Assembly (NCBI GenBank): GCA_002751075.1
Contig: NAOQ01000068.1
Coordinates: 187,349 to 204,348, forward strand
Direction of reading: 5' to 3'
DNA length: 17,000 bases
Origin: Ichthyophonus hoferi
Lineage: Eukaryota > Opisthokonta > Ichthyosporea > Ichthyophonida > Ichthyophonidae
Shown: piece after piece, positions 8,550 through 17,000 of the stretch
Numbering within the stretch: position 1 is the stretch's first letter
Layout of the letters: each line of letters begins with the position of its first letter
Program-made: the position numbers and the translations under genes
The notes under the pieces: model-generated
Database searches by the model: none
Seen by the model: the letters and a program-made list of their open reading frames with translations, nothing else
What the model was told of the DNA's origin: nothing

Positions 8550-9664
8550 AGACACTTTAAATTTTAATCATACTTTCAATACCATTTCCTTATTATTTAT
8601 ACTCTTATACATGCAAGATTAAAACAATATGTAGAAACACCTATATTCAAGTGCATATAAAAGTTTTAAACTTATTTTTGTAATTATGATTATCCTCATA
8701 AACATTCTTATGATAATTTGACTGATTCTACATTCTACTGATTAACCAATTACATGTTAATATCACCAAAACATAGGCTCGGAGATGGATTATAAATATA
8801 TCCAAGTAATATAATTGGTAAGCATAAATTTAATCCAATTAGATTCAATTTACTCATTAATTCCATAAACCCAAACGATTAAAGTAATAAAACACTGAAA
8901 GAACATATCCATAGTCAACAACAGATTGCTGTACATTATAGTTTAATGAAGTAGATATTTTTCCCCTATGCCACTTTAAGTATCTCATATCTAGTATCCA
9001 TAATTTTCCCATGGAAATTAAATTTAAACCCATTTAAGACTAACAAATTAAAAACAATATTTTACAAAATTTTATAAACTTTGTTTTTTATAATCTTTAA
9101 GGGTGGACCATTTGGGATAAAATATACATACACATATTATTATTTTACAAACTTAATCCCTTTATTTTAATTATAGGGTAAACGTGTTAATATTAAAATG
9201 CAGACATATTACACGCGCTATAACTTGCAAGCTGCAGGATACAATCATCAATTTATATCATATCATGCTAGCCTGCATAGATGTAATTATTAATTATATT
9301 TAAAAGTCTTTTTAAAGATAGGAAACATGACAGAATGTGTGCAATGTCCATAATTTAGTTAAAAAATGCAAAAGATAATGGTGCTTCCATGAGATTGCTA
9401 AAAACAATTGTAGAAAGGTAAACATGCCAACTCCACTGAGGTATTCAATGAAACTCAGAATGACAATATCACGATTTACTGATTGAATGTTAGTCTTGAT
9501 TCCAAGAAATAACATAAATAGAATCCGGCACAGAAATTGTTTATTTCCTTTAAAAATTTGTATTTGTAGAGAAACAAACTAGATGCAGTGATTCAAATTA
9601 TCTTCTATTCATTCACTAACAAATAGCAGTTTATCATCCTAAGCAACCAACTAAACAATATTCG
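8550..9664. other. AT-rich intergenic stretch, no gene seen
   Basis: I see no gene here. Short open frames exist on both strands but none shows motifs or a convincing splice context. The sequence at about 9355-9409 looks slightly coding-like on the plus strand and ends at a possible GTAAAC donor, but no acceptor fits. Confidence 0.6.
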
Positions 9665-9945
9665 GTTGTTATCAGAATCTGTATCGGTTCCAGCGACTTG
9701 TCCACGGCTGTCGGGGTCTCCAAGGGTATATTTGGTAGTAGTTACTTTTGCTGGACCAGCGGTAATAATAATCACTTGATCGGACCTGTCTTTAAGGCGC
9801 AGTTGTGGTGTTGAATGAAGGCTCTAGAAGGCCCATAAACCGACTCCCTAGATAACTGGCTGTACTAATTGTACATCTGCTCTAATTCAAAAGGAATCCA
9901 TGCTTTGTGATGAATCCAGGGGTTATATATTACGATGTAAACAGG
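9665..9945 (-). repeat. Copy A of an unrecognised coding-type repeat (partial)
   Basis: It shares long stretches with the copies at 10153, 11450 and 13739. Shared blocks read TCTGTATCGGTTCC, TTTGGTAGTAGTTACTTTTG and GAAGGCCCATAAAC. On the minus strand one frame resembles the others (KDRSDQ, ITAGPAKVTTTKYTLGDPDS). Only one end of the unit is present. In detail it is closer to the 13739 copy than to the two inverted arms, because both have the CTGGACCAGC block the arms lack. The family is unknown. It is decayed and not expected to make protein. Confidence 0.8.
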
Positions 9946-10152
9946 GGTCCCATCCAAATGATAGATCTATCTTTCAATATACAGCTTTTCGCAATTCGAA
10001 TTAATCCAACAACCAATTTAAAAAACTTCCGAGTCGAATCAAAACTAGCAACCAATATGAAACTTTCCCGATCCGAATTATAAGTTTTCTGCTGATCAAT
10101 ATCATATTTTTCTCGATCAAAAGAAGAACAAATAAATTTTTTAAAAAAATAT
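9946..10152. other. Spacer between repeat copies
   Basis: AT-rich DNA lies here, with several TCGAAT/TCGAATT words (about 9993-10080) that are uncommon elsewhere. No gene is seen. Confidence 0.4.
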
Positions 10153-10888
10153 CTGAATCTGTGTCAGTTCTATTGATTTGTACACAGCTGTCGGAATCTC
10201 CAATTGTATGACTGATAATCGGTAGTAGTTGCTGCCATTTGACCAACATAAATGATAGCCATTTGATCAGACCTGTCTTTAAGGCTTAGTTGTTGTGCTA
10301 GAGGTTCTATTGAAGGCCCATATACCAACTCTCTAGGTAACTGGCTGCAGTAATTATATTTCTGTTCTAATTTAGAAGGGATTGATGAGCTTAGGTACTA
10401 ATGTGGAAATTGCCCAATGAGATCGATCATTAAGTGGGGCTATGTCACTGTAAATAACCACTATTACCGCTATCTGTTGTGTGTCAGCAGTAAGCTGTTC
10501 TCTGACATCAGAACGAATGTTATCTGGACACTGATTATCACATACGAGAGCCAATGGTAGATTAGACATTACAATGACGATAAATGTATAATTAAATCCA
10601 AATTATTCTTTCTTTTTTTTGTGTGCATTTACAAAAACTTCGTATTTTGCTATTGATGCCGCGTTTTTGTGAGCGAGAACATTTATTATTGACTTTTGTT
10701 TTCCTTTATACTGCTTTTTAAGGCTAATTCTAGCTTTTGGTTAACACCAATGTAACTAAAAATGAAGCTAATCATAAATATTCGTATTAACTAATCAAAA
10801 CTTATGATTGGTTACAGAGACCCACTAGAATTGTCTGATCTTTCCACAATACTTAAATACTAAGATGTCCTTATTTAGTTGGTGAATG
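10153..10888 (-). repeat. Left arm, copy B of the unrecognised coding-type repeat
   Basis: Read on the minus strand, it has a start-like MSNLPLALVCDNQCPDN and later blocks LVYGPSIEPLAQQLSLKD and SDSCVQINRTDTDSD. The same blocks recur in the right arm and, more distantly, at 9665 and 13739. It is the most complete copy. I recognise no domain; the PLAL..D.QCPD and YGPSIEPLAQQ blocks are the best search handles. It looks decayed. Confidence 0.75.
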
Positions 10889-10907
10889 AACACATTTCCT
10901 CATAAGG

Positions 10908-11268
10908 GAAGACTTCAAGGCCTGTTTGGAAGGTTTAAAAATGATATGTGATGAAAAAGGAATCACTGATAATATTTTCATCTTTGAAACACTAGGATGC
11001 ATCACGATTTCAGTCTTGAAAGTGATATTGAGTCCTTAAATTGAAACCCATTGTATCTTCGTCCTTATTCACCTTTTTTAAATATTATTGAAAGTGTTTT
11101 TTTCGGTTTGGAAAAATTTAGTTGTTTGGTCGCAATGTCGAACTGAAACGGAGTCGAAGAATATGGTCAGTTCAAAGTTTTTGGACATACAGCTGAACAC
11201 TGATTGTTTTTATTGGAGAATGCTATACTAAGTGTAAATCGGAAGCAAAAATAATAATTATGGAATGA
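10908..11268 (+). pseudogene. IS630/Tc1/mariner-type transposase remnant (C-terminal part)
   Basis: The piece at 10908-10990 reads EGLKMICDEKGITDNIFIF, as before the DN..H block of these transposases. After a frame change, 10997-11143 reads MHHDFSLESDIESLN, then LYLRPYSPFLNIIESVFF, the family's YLPPYSPFLNPIENVF box with its third catalytic acidic residue (the E of IIES). After another change, 11144-11268 gives SSKFLDIQLNTDCFYWRMLY, the DC..FYR.ML tail. The second catalytic Asp block is not preserved (ETLG at that place), and the N-terminal DNA-binding half is absent. It is dead. It sits in the loop of the inverted repeat. Confidence 0.8.
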
Positions 11269-11383
11269 TTGTATCAATATATATATACATATAACAAGAA
11301 AAAAAATTAAACTAACAGTTTTTTTACTACAATAAAAGACGTAATTTTTTGTTATACGATCGCTAACCACAGAAGAGTGAGAA

Positions 11384-11397
11384 GCTTCGATCGAAGC
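11384..11397. repeat. Perfect 14-bp palindrome GCTTCGATCGAAGC
   Basis: A perfect palindrome lies in the loop of the inverted repeat, between the transposase remnant and the right arm. It may be a protein-binding site or chance. Confidence 0.5.
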
Positions 11398-11449
11398 CCA
11401 AAAAGTAAGTAGAATAATTCCTGTCATATTAATGGAGGAAATGAGTTAA

Positions 11450-12183
11450 TTCACTATTTAAACAAGGACATAATAGTATTTAAGTATTGTGGAAAGATCA
11501 GACAATTCCAGTGGGTTTCTGTGACCAATCGTGAGTTTAGATTAGCTAATACGAATATTTATGATTAGCTTCATTTTCAGTTACATTGGTGTTAACCAAA
11601 AGCTAGAATTGTCCTTAAAAGGCAGTATAAAAGAGAAGAAAAAACAATGATAAATGCCCTCGCTCACACACACAAACGCAACATTAATAGTAAAATACGA
11701 AATTTTCGTAAATGCACACACAAAAAAAAGAATAATTTGGATTTAATTATACATTTATTGTCATTGTAATGTCTAATCTACCATTGGCTCTGGTATGTGA
11801 TAATCAGTGTCCAGATAACACTCGTTCTGATGTCAGAGAACAGCTTACTGACACTAGATAGCGGTAATAGTGGTTATTTACAGTGACATAGCTTCACTTA
11901 ATGATCGATCTCATTGTGCAATTTTCACATTAGCACCTAAGCTCATCAAAGCATCAATCTCTTCTAAATTAGAACAGAAATATAATTACTACAGCCAGTT
12001 ACCTAAAGAATTGGTACACGGGCTTCAATAGAACCTCTAGCACAACAACTAAGCCTTAAAAACAGGCCTGATCAAATAGCTATCACTTACGCTGGTCAAA
12101 TAGCAGCAACCACTACCAGTTATACAATTGGAGATTCCGACAGCTGTGTAGAAGTCAACAGAACTGACACAGAGTCTGATATT
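11450..12183 (+). repeat. Right arm, copy C of the unrecognised coding-type repeat
   Basis: It is an inverted copy of 10153-10888, here reading on the plus strand: MSNLPLALVCDNQCPDN-type start (MSNLPLALVCDNQCPDNTRS), then IEPLAQQLSLK- and GDSDSCVEVNRTD-type blocks. It shares differences with the left arm that copies A and D lack, so the two arms come from one inverted duplication. It looks decayed. Confidence 0.75.
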
Positions 12184-13176
12184 ATTAATATATTATTTAT
12201 ACACTATTTATATACTATTTATAATAAAATATGTTATTTATATATTATTTATATATTGTAGCACCATTTACACGAAAATATATTAATAAAACCTGATACT
12301 GACTAATCTGTGTGCCAATGAGTTTAAACAATCTACACTTTTATAAAATATGTGGCATTTCTATTCCCTAATCTTTTTTATTTAGATTTTAGCTATTGGC
12401 TCCAAAGAGATGCATCTGTAGCCTGGGATTAATCTAACTTGGAAGCCTACTTTGTACTACACTTTATTCGATACACTTTTAACTACTAATTTATAATAAG
12501 TCAAATGTATTCTTAGAACAAAATAATATAATATTTATTTATTGATTGATTGATTTTTAAATACGTTTTATTTTATTTATTTTCTGTTATTGATACTTAT
12601 TTTATAGGCTTGGCTTCCATCAATACATCAATACTTACATTTTACTGGCTCTCTCCTACGTGCAATGTGCACAGCCGTCTTGTGAGTGGTCTTTTACGCA
12701 TCTTTAACTAGTTCACGAAAACTGAAAAAGTTTGAAAAGATACATGTCTCGGAATATTTATACATTTATATATTTATATCTGCATATATATAAGTTGTAT
12801 ATTCTAGCCCAAATATATTTCCTGTGAAGGTTTTAAAGGATTGGTTAATTTCATTTTGGCGTTTAAATAATTTTTCCGTGCTAACGAGAGCTATATATAT
12901 AGGCCAATTCTAGTCTAATGGGCAGTTTATTGGAAATCACTTCCAAAACTTATTTACGCATCATAAGGCATACTGATATTACGTCCTTTGATTCTCACAT
13001 AGTAGTAATGGAATCATATCTACCATAGTCTTAACTAGAATGCCAACTAATCAAGCCTGGTATTGTTAAACTATTAGAAAATAATTATATAGTTCTTTTT
13101 TACAATCACATTGATTTACATCCTCTTTATTACATGTATTGCAAGTTTTATGGTAAGAAATATAAAGCATCTTTGA
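12184..13176. other. AT-rich intergenic DNA
   Basis: TTATATACTATTTA-type simple sequence (12184-12260) borders the right arm. Beyond it I see no gene, RNA or repeat I can name. Confidence 0.5.
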
Positions 13177-13350
13177 ACTCAAAAACGATTATATGAACTG
13201 CAAACAGAACGCGCAAGAGCTTTAGCTTATGTCTTACCTAGTGATAACTATCTAGATCAACTAGTAGTAAATAGAAATATCATACAGCAAATAGAATTCA
13301 GTACAACACATACTATTTATATTTATTATAGCTTTTTTTGCAGTATTTGA
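13177..13350 (+). other. Coding-like open stretch, 57 codons
   Basis: The frame reads KRLYELQTERARALAYVLPS, followed by NYLDQLVVNRNIIQQIEFS. The residue mix is richer in charged residues than most AT-driven frames here. No start ATG or clear splice sites frame it. It could be a piece of a decayed transposon or an exon; I do not recognise it. Confidence 0.2.
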
Positions 13351-13544
13351 AAATGGTTTGGTAATATATTGGTATTAATCTATTTTTTGATTGCATGTGG
13401 ACTATAATTCTTTCATCCAATCATAATGGAGGCCCTCTCCAGTAAAAAAAATAAGTACAAACCGCCGTTAATTTTAATTGGCCAATATCGTAAACAATTC
13501 GAGTTGTTTTATCCAGTGTTTTATGACTATGACTGAATATGGAA

Positions 13545-13572
13545 TATTTTATGCGAACACTCGCATAAAATA
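13545..13572. repeat. Hairpin: 12-bp perfect inverted repeat, 4-nt loop
   Basis: The arms TATTTTATGCGA and TCGCATAAAATA flank the loop ACAC. It lies in intergenic DNA about 170 bp before copy D of the repeat. Confidence 0.85.
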
Positions 13573-13738
13573 ATAGCAGTGGGATTTTGACAACACTTCA
13601 TTGAAGTCTCCTTCTTTCATTTTCTTTTCAGCTTGACTAAGGTAAAACAAAACAAAGCCAATGTAACACATGGGAAGTAGTCGGAACAGTTAAAATATAG
13701 TAAAACGGCACTATTGGATTATGTATTATATTGTTTTT

Positions 13739-14250
13739 AGCGACTTATCCCCAGCTGTTGGGATCTCCAATTGAATATTTGATAGTAGTTAGTTTTTCTG
13801 GACCAGCGTGTATAATAGTCATTTGATCAGATCCGTCCTTAAGACATAGTTGTTGTGCAAGAGGTTCTATAGAAGGCCCATAAACAGACTCTCTATATAA
13901 CCGACTGTAGTAATTGTACCTCTGTACTAATTCAGAAGGAATTAATGCTTAGATTCGCTTGGATGCGAATATAGAAAATTTACAATGTGATCGATCAGTA
14001 AGGGGTAATACATTACGATGTAAATAAAAACTAATGTCACAATCTAATGTTAGTAAACAGTTCTCTGAGTTCTAAACGAGCGAGAGATCTGGACACTGAG
14101 TATCATACGTGAGTGCTAATGGTGCATTAAACACTACAATAACGATGCGGTTATTACATATATTCAATTAAATGCAAAGTATTTGTGTGTGTTAAAAGAA
14201 CTTTGTATTTTTGCTACTTATTACTGCATATGTGTGAGCGGGCACGATGT
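13739..14250 (-). repeat. Copy D of the unrecognised coding-type repeat
   Basis: Minus-strand blocks include ESVYGPSIEPLAQQLCLKDG and KYSIGDPNS, and a diverged PLAL.YD.QCPD. It has the same orientation as copies A and B. Its right end (about 14190-14240) still matches the inner region of the arms (ACTTTGTATTTTTGCTA; GTGAGCGGGCACGA), so the repeat unit extends beyond the coding-type part. It looks decayed. Confidence 0.75.
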
Positions 14251-15191
14251 GAGGCCACATGTATCTATATGCACACTGCTATATACAAACTCTTCATTTA
14301 CCCGAAGTATTTGGATTAAATTAGGCTCAACTGGATTGCTAATTAAAGATATGTGGTTCATAAAATGTTTAAACTAAAATATTGATCCAGCCTGAACTAA
14401 AACAACACAAACAAATTAAAAATAAATAAAACTATTAACTATTGATATATTTTGTAGTATTTAAATGCTAAATTGCAATAATGTAATGATAATTTTGAAG
14501 CACAAACGCATTATTTACACATTTAAACATAAGAACATTTATGGAAAAGTAACTTGATAAAGGCAGGCTCTATTAATGGATCTTAATTCGCCCTTTTTCA
14601 TAAATCTCTGATGATCGATTGGATGACATTTGTGTATGCTGAGACATATATGCTAGTGAATGTTTACACTAAACATTCCCCTATGGTCTGGTCTTAGAAA
14701 CCAGTTAAATTAATTTTTAAAGATTATTTGGGATTTGCTTTCTTGTTAGCTGTTGAGCAGCCTCCTACTGTATCGATATCATTCAGGAACTTCCAGTTTT
14801 TACTGAAGTGAAAGTCAATTTATCTCAGAGCAAGAATGCCAAAATTTAATTTATGATAATAGTCAAATGGAATAAGCATACATTGTACACATACACACAG
14901 AGGCCGACCTATACATGTCAAGTCCGACAATTGTATTAAAGTTTTCCCTATATTTTTATATAAAAGAAAACAAAAATGGCATTTAATAGTCAACATATAG
15001 ATTCAAAGACTATTTTTGTGCGTCGAGGTTTATTAATCCCGACTTAATAATCCTATTAGCGATTAAGATAGACATGACCCGCCTCCAATTGTGACGTGAG
15101 CCCAACCTAATGTTTACCTTGATAAAACTTGAAACTGTGTAAAAAACTATTGTTTGAGTTAAAATTTTCTATTGTTTTTTTTTTTTGTAAG

Positions 15192-15472
15192 ATTTTGTTT
15201 TTGGTCTGCATGAATATTGCAATAACAATAAATTTATAGGTAGTGGTGGTCTATCAAGTAGACATAAATTGTCCAAATTTGGTCTTCTGCGTTTTCATGG
15301 TAAATATAAAAAACTACATTGGTTGATTATCACCAAAAAAATAAAATGCATAGATCAAAGAAGCTACGACTATGCGACAACTCGACGGTCATTGATAGAT
15401 TTGTCCAAAAGAATGCCATATTTTATCCTTAAGGCTTCATCCCCCTATTTCAGTTTATTTTCATTTGAATAA
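15192..15472 (+). other. Open stretch after a strong acceptor-like site, possible terminal exon
   Basis: A T-run and GTAAG at 15174-15191 look like a splice acceptor. The frame after it is open for about 93 codons to a stop at 15470-15472, and AATAAA follows at 15476-15481. It reads GLLRFHGKYKKLHWLIITKK and, later, DYATTRRSLIDLSKRM. No ATG leads it and no family is recognised. It could be a last exon or transposon debris. Confidence 0.2.
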
Positions 15473-16827
15473 CGAAATAAATTATTAATAATACCGTCAA
15501 AATAGAACTCAGAAATATTTTTAAAATACGCCTAATTTTTATTATTATTTTAAAAAGTAAGGCTTAGGGCTTAATTTAAATACAATTTCTGGTTTTTTTG
15601 CAATAGAAAGGTTGGATATATTCCTGCAATATTTTGGAAATTTGATAATATATAGCAAACCCCATAAGGCCTTTTGGTGGTCTATGAACTGGTAGTGAAC
15701 CATTCTGTATATTTAAAGTTCTAGAGCTGCTGTGTATTCTGTTTTTCGTTTTTGCCAATTTCTAATATTGATATTGACGTGCAGGTGCTGATCATTCAAT
15801 ATATACATACTAAGTTAATAAAAGAACATCAAGACACGACTATGTCTAACCCATCGCTTCTTTTATAGTATAAAGGAACCTAAACAGTTGCAACTATATT
15901 AGTCATATATTTACTAAGCTATTTATACTTTATGATTGTTTGGAAAGGTCGGTTGGAGGGGCCTATTTTGATTAATGCTAAAAGCCAAAACACTAATGAA
16001 TAAGCCTTATCGCGGTACTATTGCTACCCTTGAGATATAACGATTCCGTAGGTATGTGCTGTACTAATGCATAGCTACTTAACCAAGTGCATTTGTTACA
16101 TTTTGCTGCGTACATATTTGCATTTCATTATGAAAGCTCTGTCCCTTAGTACTAATGGTACTAAAACAACAATAATAGTAAGAGTAACCCTTAAATGTGT
16201 CTAGTACGTATATTTTGAAACTGTTGCAGTTACTTAGTTTAATGATAGTGATGATCAGGTAGCTACTAATAGTTGATTTCAAAGTATTAAATTCCTAAAA
16301 ATAAACAAATAAAATAAGAACTCCTAGGCATATTAATGGAAAATTGCAGGCTCTGGTTAGATGTGTTTAAATTACATTATAATCACAAAGCCAAATGGCA
16401 GAAGATAATTAAACAGGTTTATTAAGGTTGAATAGCAATGATTACTTGGATCACATTAGTTTTTCTTAAATTTGAATACTAGTGTGTTATAGAACAGTTA
16501 TGTCGTAATATTTTTGGCTTTATGAAATATTGTATACATTATCGACCTGTAATATTCAAAACTAATATACAAAATAGAGTATCTTACTGAATCAATTATG
16601 GTTTTTTTATGGTACATATAGTTTGTGAAACATATGAATACTCAATTATGTGAGAGTTTGCAAACTATTTGCTCTACTCAACTATATTTAACATTACGTA
16701 TATTGCATTGACAAAACTAAAATTTAATTCAAGTAAAATATGAACCAATCAGGTCTTGGATTAGTATATGCAATTAATTTTATTTATTTTTCCAGTAGGA
16801 GATTAAGCGTTGACGTTTTTTGCACAG

Positions 16828-16901
16828 TAAAATAAAATCTGTTGGCTTAAAAGGAGAATTCTGGAGTCCAATTACGCATGGTGGACAAATTGACTCGATA
16901 A
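16828..16901 (+). CDS. Candidate internal exon, 74 nt, unrecognised gene
   Basis: The acceptor (GTTTTTTGCACAG) and donor (GTAAGG) are both good. Between them one frame is open: KIKSVGLKGEFWSPITHGGQ and then IDSI, with phase 2 in and phase 1 out. The residue mix (Gly, Trp, Pro, His) is hard to get from AT-rich noise. A possible partner lies at about 16336-16422 (ENCRLWLDVFKLHYNHKAKW). No family is recognised, and the rest of the gene would lie right of the window. Confidence 0.35.
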
Positions 16902-17000
16902 GTAAGGTTCACAAAATATTACAAATTACGTTATCTGTTTGCTTATAATTATGATAGCTTATATACTTAACTTAATTACCTTATTTGGATAGGCATGCCT

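Larger units (their letters stand above)
10153..12183. mobile_element. Fold-back-like element: long inverted repeat with transposase remnant in the loop
   Basis: Two arms of about 735 bp (10153-10888 and 11450-12183) are inverted copies of each other. In the inner 145 bp or so they agree at about 93% by eye; farther out they are somewhat less similar. The loop of about 560 bp (10889-11449) holds the C-terminal half of an IS630/Tc1/mariner transposase. This matches a DNA transposon with long terminal inverted repeats or a fold-back element. I could not define target-site duplications. Each arm carries a copy of the unrecognised repeat, so that sequence may be part of the element or may have been captured by it. 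Confidence 0.7.
14251..17000. other. AT-rich region with scattered coding-like pieces only
   Basis: No gene can be supported as a whole. Besides the entries listed inside it, there is a small perfect hairpin, GAATGTTTA-cac-TAAACATTC (14658-14678), a poly-T run before 15187, and an open stretch at 14757-14849 reading SYCIDIIQELPVFTEVKVNL, unrecognised. Confidence 0.5.

Noticed and set aside
9312-9515. Minus-strand ORF of 67 aa and a plus-strand exon-like stretch at 9355-9409
   Set aside because: No recognised motif; the plus-strand piece has a possible donor but no acceptor in frame.
11167-11427. Minus-strand ORF of 86 aa
   Set aside because: It is antisense to the transposase remnant tail and runs into AT-rich low-complexity sequence.
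10153-12183. CRISPR array, tRNA or rRNA in the repeat-rich zone
   Set aside because: The repeats are a few long diverged copies, not short regularly spaced units, and no cloverleaf or rRNA signature was seen anywhere in the window.
13600-13655. Acceptor-like TTTTCTTTTCAG followed 10 nt later by a GTAAAA donor-like site
   Set aside because: A 10-nt exon with no partner exons is not supportable; probably chance.
15576-15758. Minus-strand ORF of 60 aa
   Set aside because: No recognised motif or splice context on either strand; left as intergenic.

Overview
The window is very A+T-rich (roughly 70% by eye) eukaryotic DNA. Evidence for a eukaryote: the one clear gene is split into many exons by GT..AG introns of 141 to 1108 bp, introns carry TA microsatellites and polypyrimidine tracts, and a decayed Tc1/mariner-type DNA transposon lies to the right. 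Exon texture and a 33-nt microexon suit an invertebrate animal or a relative of animals. I cannot name the organism, and a fungus or protist is not excluded.

Left half (1-7375, minus strand): a SAMHD1-type HD-domain dNTP triphosphohydrolase. Eleven exons join with no phase conflict into one frame covering most of the catalytic domain. A short candidate first exon (MTEVV) at 7360-7375 also fits in phase, giving 377 codons in all. The metal ligands (H..HD..D) and substrate-pocket residues are present. Two positions that line up with the human allosteric nucleotide sites are changed. No SAM domain is visible upstream, and the C-terminal end lies beyond base 1.

Middle (7376-9660): a gap with CCAAT, octamer and E-box sites, then a small plus-strand ORF (8304-8549, 81 aa, unrecognised) facing away from the SAMHD1-like gene. 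After it comes AT-rich DNA with no gene I can support.

Right half (9660-17000): a repeat-rich accessory zone. Four copies of one unrecognised coding-type repeat lie at about 9665-9945, 10153-10888, 11450-12183 and 13739-14250. The second and third form a large inverted repeat (arms about 735 bp) around a loop that holds the C-terminal part of an IS630/Tc1/mariner transposase. From 12.3 to 17 kb there are only scattered short coding-like stretches. The best is a 74-nt exon-like segment at 16828-16901 with good splice sites. These may be pieces of an unseen plus-strand gene or old transposon debris.
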